Below, piece after piece: positions 23,561 through 34,545 of a stretch of 64,000 nucleotides of DNA (the first letter of the stretch is position 1; each line of letters opens with the position of its first letter). The stretch is taken from NCBI GenBank assembly GCA_035079385.1, contig JAVHKY010000028.1, forward strand, positions 3,534,001 to 3,598,000. The letters run 5' to 3'. This stretch comes from Aspidiotus rigidus (Eukaryota; Arthropoda; Insecta; Hemiptera; Diaspididae). A program made the position numbers and the translations under genes. The notes below the pieces were generated by a model. The model was not told the origin of the DNA, made no database searches, and saw only the letters and a program-made list of their open reading frames with translations.

Positions 23561-23796
23561 TTATTGAAAATAAATTAAAATATTGAATTACAATTATAAT
23601 ATAATTATGGTTCTTTAGATGGTATTAAACCAATAAAAGAAACATCAAATAATTAAAATAATTATAAATAACAATTTTTCTAATTAAAATAAATTTACTA
23701 TCAAAAATTTTTGATTTATCCAAGTTTGGCAAAAAAAATATAAAATAATAATTCATTTTACTGTTATAAATAATCCTAGTACTGTAATGTATTATT

Positions 23797-24435
23797 AAAT
23801 CGACGTCGATTTGGAGAAGTCGATTTCAAGTCGTTTTCTCCAAATTCTTCTATCAATAGCGTCGACTTCTAGTTCTCTGTGATTGTCAGCTAATCGACTT
23901 TCAACCAACCTCAAATTGACGCGTCGATTCGGAGTCGATGTACGGTCACCCCCCCCCCCCCTGTTGTATTCTGCCTGTTTGGTGACTTAGCTTTTCGCAG
24001 ACAGAATGTGCAATCATAAGTACCTACGTAATGAGCTAGGGTCATCGAAAACTGAATTACGCTTGACCAGTGCAGTAGTTTTGGAATCATCGCTATTTTG
24101 GCCTCGATGTTCAGTCGACACTGAAATCTAATACCAAGTGTCCACTCATATTCACCTCGATCTGATATACTATCAATTTGTGAAATTGTGCACTTCAAAT
24201 CTATGAAACTCTGACGTCGATTGCAAGTCTTTTGCCGATGAGTTACGCATAATCGAACAAAAACTGACGTCAATTTTCAGTTATAATACCGGAAGTCATC
24301 GACGATGAGTCGTTGGTAAAAACAAAACGGTGAATTATGAGTCGATGTGCAGTCATTCTGTGTCAATTTGTGTTCGACATCGGGCAGAACTATAGCGACT
24401 AAAAATCGACGTCCATTTTGAATCGATGATATTCA
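23797..24435 (-). repeat. gtcga-family copy, right part
   Basis: The repeat resumes directly after the numt with 'aaatcgacgtcgatttggag'. The reverse unit marker 'ctagttctctgtgattgtcagc' is at about 23868-23890. A C-run stands at 23948-23960. The conserved hairpin core of the family is at 23966-24012. The end pattern 'cgacgatgagtcgttggtaa' near 24300 also occurs near 21714-21735 and 63320. Confidence 0.85.
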
Positions 24436-24439
24436 TCCG

Positions 24440-26555
24440 GACTTAAAGGTGATTATATACGTGAGAGCAAATTTGGTCTCAATTTTTCATTAGAAATTCC
24501 TTTCCAATATCATATTTTTCCCGCGACCTATTAGGAAATTCAACTTATCACATTGGAAAATGATGGAGGTCCTTCAACATTGAGAATCAGTCCAGACGCT
24601 GATTTTTAGATGCACTTTCGTGGAGGAGAGGGGAGGTGTTATATTGTACGTAAAATTTTTTCTCTTCATTTCGCTCGAGAAATATGGTAATAGGAGGTTT
24701 GAGGGAAGGTATGTCTGCACATGTCAGTCTCACGGAGAACTTGAAACTAACTCACGAAAAAAAGACTCGGGACACTAAACATAATTCCTAATTTGTTTTC
24801 GTTCTTCCATCCTGTCACTACCTTCGTTCTCATTTTTCTAAAATTTCATTCACGATACGTACCGATGTTGGACTGGCCATTAACTTTTCGCAAAGGTAAC
24901 CTAAAACCTCTACGAAACTCGAACGTATTTCAGCCATTTTCGTAAGGTCTTTCCGACTCGTACAACAATTTTCGAGCCTATGCGCTCGATTATAAAATTT
25001 GGGTCGGCTTCAGATAAGCGTTTGTTTTCGATTAGGAAACTGTGCTTTTATTTGTTTCCTTTCCATGAGACATCCACTTAGTCTCGATCTCATCCTCGAA
25101 ACAATATGAAACGAGTGAAAAAACGTTTCTGGCATGTTTACATATCTGGAATGGAAGCGAGAGGTAAATTTCGTGTCAGAAATTGATGAGAATACCCTAA
25201 AAAGCGAGCGAGCGAACAAACGAGCGAACTAGAAAACAGAGAGAGATGAAGATTATTTATCAACATCAGTGTGTCAGCGTCAGCTTTCTCTCCGAGCGGC
25301 AATAATGTACAAGTGTATAATAATAATTCAATAATTTTCCCTCCCTGCGTCCTCTCGCCGTCGCAGGCTTACGTCTTCTCTCGTATTTTTCTTTATTATT
25401 ATTCTGGCCGCGGAAAAGTGATCGCTGCGAGAAAAAAAAAGTAATGTTTTAAAGAAAAATAGACAGTAAATTGCTCGCTTTTTGGTACATCAAGTGTATA
25501 AATATCGCGCGCCGAAAGACGAGAGAAAATACGATACAAAGGAGGACTAAAAGGTAACGAACTAAAAATTGGCCTCGTAGTTTTTGAGCGCGTATAATTT
25601 GTCCGTTGATAAAGCAAAGAAATCTCGTTGTCGCGGCAAACGCTGGCCGACGTTACGAGACTTTTCTTCACCGTACGTCATTTTCTTCATTCGATCGTTT
25701 TTCCTCTCTTCTAATTGAAGATTTCTTCGTAGCCGCTCGTAAAATGACGATATTCGATTTTAAAAGCGTGGAATACGACATGCTGTACCGTTCGTGCTGC
25801 GAAATGCTGGCTGGCGCAATAAAGGCGCACACGTTCGTACGTACAACGACTTGTATACGAAGAAAAAAAGCGGCGAAGGGCGGACGAGGGGTGTGCATGA
25901 GAGAGAGATGAAGTGAAGAAATAATAACGAACTACAAGGAAAGGCAATCGACATCTCACCGTTTAATAATACTGTTAGTTATCGCACCGGAATCGAAATT
26001 ACAACAGAGAGCATTGTACAGTAGTATGTGCTCTGTACTCTCTGTAGTCGCTTTCGTTCACCACCACGATCTCATCATCACCATCGCTTCCTCCGACACC
26101 AACAACATAACTGCGAAGAAATTTTCCAAGCGAAATCGTTAGCCGTTAGCTTTGTAAGATTATTATTCTCTACGGGGCGCTCAGCGTTGTTGAAGAAAAC
26201 GGAAGTACCACATAGGGTGATTCTTCTTGAAGAAAACAACCCTTAGTAGTTAACCTGCCATTACCCCGCTACCGTAATTTCATGACTCCGATGCACTTCG
26301 AATAGAACGGAATGAGCGCTACATACCGGTGTACAAAATAGATAAATGATGATCGCGTCCGGCCTGATTTTGTATACGAATTTATAATAATTTTTTGACA
26401 GATACGAGGGGAAAGATCTTCGGTTCTCTCATGGTATATACAATTTTCAACGCGATATTGTTTATAAATGACGAGCATACGTTTTTGAATTATTTCCATG
26501 AACGTTGACTATAATGTCCATCATAGCGTTATGTGGTGAACTATTTGAAATGACT
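24440..26555. other. Non-coding sequence, no gene recognised
   Basis: No supported gene. Several overlapping frames on both strands lie in 25.4-26.2 kb, where CG content is higher. None shows a known domain, and their overlap on opposite strands reflects composition. The region could be part of a promoter or 5' UTR of a gene outside my recognition. Confidence 0.5.
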
Positions 26556-26559
26556 TTAG

Positions 26560-27150
26560 CGATGTTTTTAAGGGAAAAGCAAAGCGTTTGTAAGAGGAGG
26601 TTTCTTCAGTGTGCGATCTGAAAATATGAGCTTCAGAACAATTTCTATGCAAAAGCATTGAATCCTGTAAATGTCCGTGGGCGTTTTATAGATACATCGA
26701 TCTTGATTGTAACGATATATCGATTGTATACTAGGCTACTTCCCACTCGTTCGTCTCCAGTTTTAGTCTACTATCAGCCTAGTGTACTGTATGTTAAGCT
26801 AATTAGGTTTTGGGGGACTCACTCGCTCTGCTAGTTCATCCTCATACTTGTTCTGGTATAATAAGCTAACTATTCTGGATCAAGTCGAAGATTCACTGCA
26901 AATTTTCGGAGGGGGGGGGGGGCAAGAGAGAAAAGATCAACTCGGAACTAGGCTCACAGATTTTCAATAGATGGCTGGGGTGCCGGTAAGAGCATTGGAA
27001 TAAGGACACCCAGTCCCAGTTTTGCAAATTTTCGATGGCAGATGAAGGCACAGTAAAGACATCAACCGATGAACCTGTTTGAGATGTCGCCGAACTTATG
27101 ACGTCATCAGCCTGAATTAGTCTGTGGCGTAATCAAGCTTGTGACGCCTT
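26560..27150 (+). repeat. Dispersed repeat upstream of PLE1 (copy A)
   Basis: Near-copy of 38680-39165 in the same orientation. Shared landmarks are 'gtgcgatctgaaaatatgag', 'cagaacaatttct', 'gggcgttttat', 'atacatcgatcttg', 'gatggcagatgaaggcacag' and 'gacatcaacc'. It contains ctagg-type words and a G-run at 26909-26921, and ends near a TGACGTCATC-like site (27099-27109). It lies directly upstream of a Penelope-like RT, so it may be that element's 5' region. Confidence 0.75.
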
Positions 27151-27229
27151 CAACATTCCTCCCTTTCGACAGAACCCTAATATAATCTGAAAATTGTATG
27201 CTGAGCCTAAGCCCAGTAGTGGTCCATAG

Positions 27230-28562
27230 TTAGATGATAAGTTTCAAAAACGAATCGATACGTTCTTGTATAAAATTTCATCCATAACCCTGTTTCTACC
27301 CTCCTTTACGGGCTAACTAAAATTCATAAGGAAGGAGTACCTTTGCGACCCGTGGTCACATTCGTCGCCTCCCCGACCTACTCCCTTGCAAAATTTCTCG
27401 ATCGCTGGTTTAAATCTAGAGTGAAGTTCGAGTCTCCCCATTCTCTATTGAATTCGTCTACCCTCGCCAACAATGTGAAGGATGTTTCTCTCCTTCTGGG
27501 TTCAACTTTATGTTCCTTCGATGTGGTAGGGCTATTTCCCAACATCCCAAAGGCTGTTACTATGCAGCGGATGGGCGAGTTACTTGTAAAATCTGGTGTC
27601 CCTCATGAGGAAATGGGCGAATTTTTGGACTATTGAGGGTCTGTTGGTTCCCTAACTTTTGTAAATTTAATGGTAAATTCTACGAGTTGTGGGGATCCCT
27701 ATTGGATCTCCTCTAGATCTCCTATTTCAGAAGTCTTATGTCTAAATTTGAGGGCGACCTGTTGTCTTCAGGCCGGGTGTTTGTGAGTCATATACACTAT
27801 TGAGGTTTTGTGTGCGTGGACCGGTCCAACAGAACTCCTTGGCGAGTTTCTTGATTACTTAAACAGCCTTTACCCTTCCATAAAATTTACACTGGAAGTT
27901 CGTGGCTCCGTTATAAACTTTTTGGACTTGTCCATTTCCGTCGCTCAATTTGGTATTTACAGAAAAAATACCTCGACCGATATTACCGTCCATGGGTCGT
28001 CATTTGTACCTGTTGCCCACAAAGTTGTTACTTTTAATAGCCTGATACATCGCTTGATTCATATCACATTGAGTCAAGCCGCTTTTCAGAAAGAATTAGT
28101 GACCACAAAGCACCTGGCTAGAGTCAATCAGGTCAGGGTCGATGTTGACCTTATGGTTCGTAGGAGGCTCACAAGAAAATGCCTTGACTCTACGACCTCC
28201 CTCCCTCGGGATTTACACCAAGATGGTAGGAACGGTGGATTAAGATTCCGTTCCTGGGCAAGTCTTCATCGCAGTTGGGTCGTATCCTCCGCCCCTTCGG
28301 TTTTCGGCCAGCCTTCTATAATGTCAATACTGTTATGAGCTTTTTCGTCAAATTAAAGGACCCTATCCGAGTGGTCGAGAGGAGAGGGGTTTATAGAGTG
28401 GCTTGTGGAGATTGCCCTAGCGTCTATATAGTGATGACCAGCCGCCAAATTAGAGTTGACGAACACAAAAAAACTTGGAGGAAAAAGAAAGTAGGGGAGT
28501 CAGCCTTTGCTGATCATTTGATCGGAAGTGGTTACAATTTTAAAAAGGAAAACTCATACTAA
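27230..28562 (+). pseudogene. Penelope-like retroelement PLE1 (RT + GIY-YIG), degenerate
   Basis: Penelope-like elements encode a telomerase-related RT with a C-terminal GIY-YIG nuclease. From 27312 the frame reads LYGLTKIHKEGVPLRPVVTF, then SPTYSLAKFLDRWFKS and the motif-A region LCSFDVVGLFPNIP (27507-27548). A damaged stretch (27637-27810) follows, where the FVDD/YVDD motif C should be; it appears deleted just before CVRG/VCAWTGP. The thumb resumes as LYPSIKFTLEV, VINFLDLSI, TDITVHGSSF and LIHRLIHITLSQAAFQKEL, then ARVNQVRVDVDLMVRRRL. After a frameshift near 28260 come LRPFGFRPAFYNVNT and RRGVYRVACGDCPSVYIV with RVDEHKK. These are the GIY, CxxC and VYIG-like elements, with Gly replaced by Val. 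It ends at TAA 28560-28562. Stops, frameshifts and the lost motif C mark it as dead. Confidence 0.9.
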
Positions 28563-28951
28563 CAGGGAACCTGTTTTATGGGGGGCTTTTTGAGAAATTT
28601 GCCATGCGCCGTCCAGCAAAAAACTTGGAAAAATTTCGACTATCGCGCTATATATATGGTAGGAGGGGGACTTAGCAAAATTTTGACTCTCCAGCCATAT
28701 AATTATGGTAGGAGGGGACTTGTAAAACTTTCGACTCTCGAGCCATTTATGATAGGAGAGGAACTTTAAAAAATTTCGACTATCGCGCTATATATGATAG
28801 GAGGGGGACTTGGAAAAATTTAGACTCTTAATCTATATTATACTAGGCTTATAGTAGGTCTAGGCCTTCTTCAGACTAGCTTTACCTAGGACTAGGCTTC
28901 ATTGAATTTTCAATACCAAATCCCTATTTGACTCATAAAACAGGTTCCCTG
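28563..28951. repeat. Segment bounded by an 18-bp perfect inverted repeat
   Basis: CAGGGAACCTGTTTTATG at 28563-28580 is the exact inverse of 28934-28951. The left copy starts directly after the PLE1 stop codon. A similar word recurs at 38240-38260 ('agaacaggttccctg') and in part at 29226-29245. The segment includes the short tandem repeat at 28622-28829. Confidence 0.75.
28622..28829 (+). repeat. Short tandem repeat, ~46-52 bp unit, about 4.5 copies
   Basis: Each unit contains 'acttggaaaaatttcgact' and 'atatatgataggagg' with variations. Related units occur at about 37995-38125 and, inverted, near 29005-29100. It lies in the 3' flank of PLE1 and is probably part of that element's 3' untranslated region. 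Confidence 0.75.
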
Positions 28952-29300
28952 GGTTCCTCGTTCAACTTCGTTAAGGAAGCCGTCGTTTTTCCAAGTCCCC
29001 CTCTTATCATATGGTTTTTCGGAAAAAAACGTCCGCCGTCCGACCGGCTGGCAAAGCTCAGAGGTCGAAAATTTCCTGAGTCTCACTCCTATCATACGTA
29101 GCTTGAAGGAGCCCCTCCAAGTAACTAGATATACAATACTTCATACACCAATTTGCTGGGCGCGTTCAATGAGTCAGATATGCAACGCTTCAAACACCTT
29201 AGAACTCAGAACGCCTTTCCGAAGTAGCTCATAAAACGGGACCCTGCCTCCCCACGTTCAACTCGGTTAAAGAACCCGTGAGTTAGAGTAACTTCCTCTA
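28952..29300 (-). repeat. Inverted and diverged copies of PLE1 3' flank
   Basis: 'actcataaaacaggttccct' at 28931 and 'gctcataaaacgggaccct' at 29227 are two direct copies on this strand, inverse to the sequence after the PLE1 stop. Each is followed by a similar 'cgttcaactcggttaa' type stretch. The block looks like remains of additional element ends in the opposite orientation. Confidence 0.5.
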
Positions 29301-32300
29301 GGGATAACCACTCAAATTTGAAACCATCATGAGGTTTCCCTTTCATCTCTTTTTTTCCAAACTGATCCTTTGGTCCTGTCTTCCTCTCATTTTCTCTTGT
29401 ATTCGCGCCCACATTTACTACAAATATGACTGACCTGATCAATTGTATGGGACTTTGGTGCTCTAATCCACAATCGAACAAGTAAAGTATCTAGACATCT
29501 TCAATCATCAGTTCTAAAAATGGACGTCTAACGTCTCAAATTTAGTTTTTGTGCTAAAGCGACTAAACCATAAACTACCATGAACTATACTAATATTTTG
29601 TTCGACAAATTTTTTCATTTCATTCATATATTTTCGCGGATCTGCTTTCTTTTTCTCGAAACTCATCTTCGTCATTTTCTCTCATGGTCGGTGAGAGGAG
29701 GCCATTGACTCGATAAAATTTCAAACTTTCGATTCTTAAAAATGCTTGGAATATGACTTTGAAGGAGAGACACATGTTTGATAAAAGACCATTTTAAACT
29801 GTTTAGATTTTTTTTTTTTTTTTTCCTGTCTCCCAAGCTGGGGACGAACTTATTTTTTTCTTTATTCTATCTGACTCATGCTCGGTTACCAATACTCGTT
29901 AACTTCGTTTACACGAGTGAGAAATCTCGTGTACGAGTTGCGGGTATAATAAAATAGGTATGACGCTCAATTTGTTCTGCTGTATTTCAGCGACGGAAAA
30001 TAGCCTTATTGCCTGAATTTGTCTGCAGCAGATAATTCAAGAAAATAAAAGAAGGAGAAAAATAATAAATAAGCATTGCGCGTCGTATTTTTATCGAAAT
30101 AATGAGCGCAATAATATTCTATTATTCTGCAGATTCTGGAACTAACAATAGTCGTTCGGGAGAAGAATGTTTCTTCACTTTCGATGTGATATAGTGTATA
30201 ACTATTGATCTTTAGAAAAGTTACGATATTAACATACTAAAGCTGTTCTATGCTCTTCATCTTCTTTCTATTCTTTCCTTCTTTTATCTTTTTTTTTCCC
30301 ATTCACAAAAAAATAGAAAAAGCCATTTCTGTGACCTATATTCGATGATACGAAAAATCAGATGTCGAAACATTCGACATTCGCTTATAATTTTCACAAG
30401 GGTTAAGGAAAAAAACAAAATAATAACAAGAGGCGTTCGCGCGACATATTCGCTAATATCTCTCTTAGCACTCGCAAGAAAGTGTGAAGGAAAATATTCT
30501 AACGACTCGCTGTCCGACACTGATTGTCGTAATCCTCAATTTTTATCCACGCGTTTCCCTATATCTGAAATCTTAACGATCCGCCTCTCATCGTACTTTT
30601 GCGGAAATTCTTTCTGATTCTTTCGTTTAATTGACTTTTTACGATCATATTGTGTGTCCGCAATCGTAAAAGAGCGAACGACCGCACCGCAGACCTTCTC
30701 CCCGGCGCTAAATAATAATATACCAGTATACCATTTTAAAAATGATAATGGTTTTTAAACACTACTTAATATCCGGCTGCAGTAGTTGCAGCATAAGCAA
30801 TTTCAGTTATATGTCCTCAGTATTATGTACAGCGTTGGCATGTCGTATGACAATTTCACGTCGCATATTGTACAGATATGAAAGTACCGCACAATATTCA
30901 TAAATTTCACACCGAACGACCAGACAGAAAACAACGCACATGAACAGTAGATGTACACCAACATCCACATTTCCAGCTACTGAAACACCAATTTAACATC
31001 TCCAGTTCTCCTCAGCATTTTTAATTTACACGATAAATTACGCTCAAGTTATAGCACTGTAATTTTTATTGTGTCGTTTCTTTTTCTCCTTTTTTTTATA
31101 TATCTCTCATATCGTGATACTCCGCAGTATTGTGAACATTATCATCATCCAGCTGGAGAAGGTTTCTTCCTTTTTTTTTTTTTTTTTTCGTTTGATTTAC
31201 CTAGGCACTATTTCCCGTTTCTCACAATCGCATATGTGTGAAAACTACTCAAATTTGAAGTATTGAAAGTACTACGAGGGTCGTAATATTTAATGTCGTA
31301 TCCGCAAGCTTTAGTCGACAGCACTCTTCTGATAGTACCAGCTTTTATTGCCGGTATACAAGCTTCACAATCTCAATTTAGTTTGTAATTACGGTTGTTT
31401 ATTCAGATATATGCATAGCGGACGTCTGTAGGCCCACCCTCGATCCTTTTTTGTCTCGTTCGAAGCTCTCACCTTATGAATGACAATTTTGTGAATGATA
31501 TAAACGCCTTTATTATTACGAAGTATTATAAAAAGGCAGGGTGGGAGGAAAAATTAGGAGGAACGTATTGTGCGAATTTGGGACTGTTTCGAAATTATTG
31601 TTACGTACAATAGACATTGTGAAAAAGAGTTATAATAACTAGTTTGATATGATGGAGAGTGGAGGCATGAAGAGGGTGAGATAGGTGTGTCCCAATCCAG
31701 GCCACAATAGTGAGACTTTCGCACGACAATTTTTAGGTCCCGGTAATTTTTATATTGATGTATGATGTTCACAATAACGAAGTTTTTCCAGAAGACGTGC
31801 CAGGAAACAAAGGTCAAGGAACAGTAGTAACTTACAGGATTGCATTTTGACGTTAATGGCTTGAAATTGAAATCTGATGTACAAGCAAGTATAGAGAACG
31901 ATGTAAATAAGTGGGCTTCAAACTTTTTCTTTCGCGATGTTGGCGGGGCACAAATTTGATGCATTCAAAAGTACTGCGAGAGATTCTCAAGTTTAGCTGA
32001 ACTACTCTAGTGACTGTATGTTTTGAAATACTTCTCGCGCGTCACTTGAAATCATGCCGCGGGTTGAAGACCATTGATGTAAAGTAAATAGTCAAATGAT
32101 GACTACCTAGTTCGTGTAAAGAACAGATTTTATAAATACATATCAAGGAGGAGAAAGCGATCGACAGTGACAGGTTTATAGTCAATGACAATGAATCATT
32201 AGTAAATTGGAGGAGATAAAAACAAACGGCGCTTCCTTCAGTGGTGAAGAGAAAACACAGAGATCTTCAAAATTAATAAAGATTTTAGTGCTGATTCGAA

Positions 32301-32330
32301 GCTTTTTATGCGTGGTTAAGGAAAATTTCA
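29301..32330. other. Non-coding sequence, no gene recognised
   Basis: No supported gene. Open frames at 30284-30617 overlap on opposite strands, and the frame at 31554-31964 (minus, 136 residues) shows no domain. T-tracts occur at about 29810-29824 and 31172-31189. Confidence 0.6.
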
Positions 32331-32859
32331 AAATCATTGATTTCTTAAAATTTTAATAGTTAGAATATTGTTTTTTATTTCATTATTAGTAAAATAGTAA
32401 ATTAATAGAAATAGTTTTAATAATAATAATAATTATGATAATTGGAATAATTATTGTTCAAGTAATTTGTAATACTTGATTTTGTAAAATTAATTTATTA
32501 TTCAATTCATTTTTTAGTATAAATTTGATTATTAAAATAAAAATAAAAATATTATTATTCATAATAATTAATTTAAAATTATGAAATTAATCAATTTTAA
32601 TTATAATAATTGAATTAGGATTTTGAAAATTCAAGTTTATTCATGATAATATAATTTAATAATCAATTCATATTTACTAAAATTAAAATTATCTTCAATA
32701 TTTACATGATTAAGGATTGGTGTATTATTTTTTCATTCATCATTATTAGATTTAATAATAAAAATAATCTTTCGTTTTGAATTACTTAAATCGATAATAG
32801 AATGAAATAATATAAAAATAAATATAATAGTTATTATTGATCCTATTGTTGATAAATTA

Positions 32860-33175
32860 TTTCAAATTAAAATAAAATCAGGATGAATTATTATATCGTT
32901 GTGGTATTCCATTTAAACCTATTATTAATCTTAAATTATTTATTGTTGATAAAGCTATTAATTTTTTTATATCAAAAATAAATAATATTAAAATTCTATA
33001 ATAAAAAATTCTAATTATTAAATAATATTCAATTCATTTAAAATTTAAATAATTTAAATAACGAAAAATAAAATAAACTCCTACAGTAACTAATGTTGAT
33101 GAATCAACTAATGAAGAAATAGGTAAAGGAGCAATTATTGCTTTAAAAAATGTTGAGGAAAAAATGTTAAATTGA
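32860..33175 (-). pseudogene. nad5: Mitochondrial ND5 fragment in a numt
   Basis: NADH dehydrogenase subunit 5 of complex I. The minus-strand reading gives KAIIAPLPISSLVDSSTLVT and VGVYFIFRYLNYL, then FDIKKLIALSTINNLRLM. These match the strongly conserved ND5 stretches (M)AAPTPVSALVHSSTLVTAG and LKKxIALSTLSQLGLM. Stops occur in between. The 5' side is fused to COX1 copy 2 near 33175. Confidence 0.88.
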
Positions 33176-33179
33176 TTGA

Positions 33180-33592
33180 AGTATCCTATTAATCTAATTG
33201 TTATTCTGGCAAAAATTATATTTACTTTACTAAAATTTTTAATTTTGTTAGTTTCTTGATTTATAATTTGTATAATTCCAAATCCAGGTAAAATAAGAAT
33301 AATTATAAATATTTCCGAGTGACCAAAAAATCAAAATAAGTGTTGGAATATAACTGAATTTCCTCTAGGATTAGAAAATATTTTTTTAAATTTATATCAG
33401 TTAATGTTATAGTAATTCCACTAGCTAATACTGGTAGTGATAAAATTAAACGGATAGAAGTAATTATAATTGCTCAACAATATAAATTTAAGTTAATTAA
33501 ATTTGAGTTGAATGATTTTAAATAAATTATTGACAAGATGAAATTTATTGGTCTAAAATTAATCATTATTCAATTATTAATAAAATTAAATT
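33180..33592 (-). pseudogene. cox1: Mitochondrial COX1 fragment in a numt (copy 2, partial duplicate)
   Basis: A second copy of the segment found at about 34150-34540. The shared + strand landmarks are 'attaatctaattgtta', 'ggcaaaaattatattt', 'ttaattttgttagtttcttg', 'ccaggtaaaataagaat', 'gagtgaccaaaaaatca' and 'aaatttattggtct'. The copies differ by scattered substitutions, so the duplication is not recent or the pieces were inserted separately. The frame ends abruptly where COX1 should continue into FIVWSMF, and ND5 sequence takes over. Confidence 0.85.
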
Positions 33593-33594
33593 AA

Positions 33595-33750
33595 ATTAAA
33601 AAACTTTATGCCACTTCCGTCAAAAAATTATTTATTTATTTCACAAGGCCAATCTAGACCCTGAAGAAGAAGTACAATTACTTCAAAACGTCGTTGCCTT
33701 GTGAAATAAATAAATAATTTTTTGACGGAAGTGGCATAAAGTTTTTTAAT
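33595..33750. repeat. Perfect hairpin insert (55-bp arms) inside the numt
   Basis: 33595-33649 is the exact inverse complement of 33696-33750, leaving a 46-base loop. The arm includes 'ctttatgccacttccgtc' and 'tttatttatttcacaaggc'. The loop plus right arm contain 'ccctgaagaagaagta' and 'acgtcgttgccttgtgaaat', wording I associate with the 3' tails of Penelope-like retroelements. The insert splits two COX1 pieces and is far less AT-biased than they are. Confidence 0.85.
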
Positions 33751-33769
33751 AAAAATTTTCTTAGATAAC

Positions 33770-34540
<771 letters not shown>

Positions 34541-34545
34541 ATTAA

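Larger units (their letters stand above)
22040..23790 (+). other. Nuclear mitochondrial segment (numt): 12S rRNA joined to ND1
   Basis: Composition drops abruptly to very AT-rich. The diagnostic 12S rRNA motif 'aggattagataccct' lies at 22303-22317. 'cgaaacatagttattg' near 22650 resembles the 3' end of 12S. ND1 then follows in the same strand within about 100 bases. Both neighbours are gtcga repeat, so the segment is nuclear. The 16S rRNA that normally separates the two genes in insects is not visible. Confidence 0.88.
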
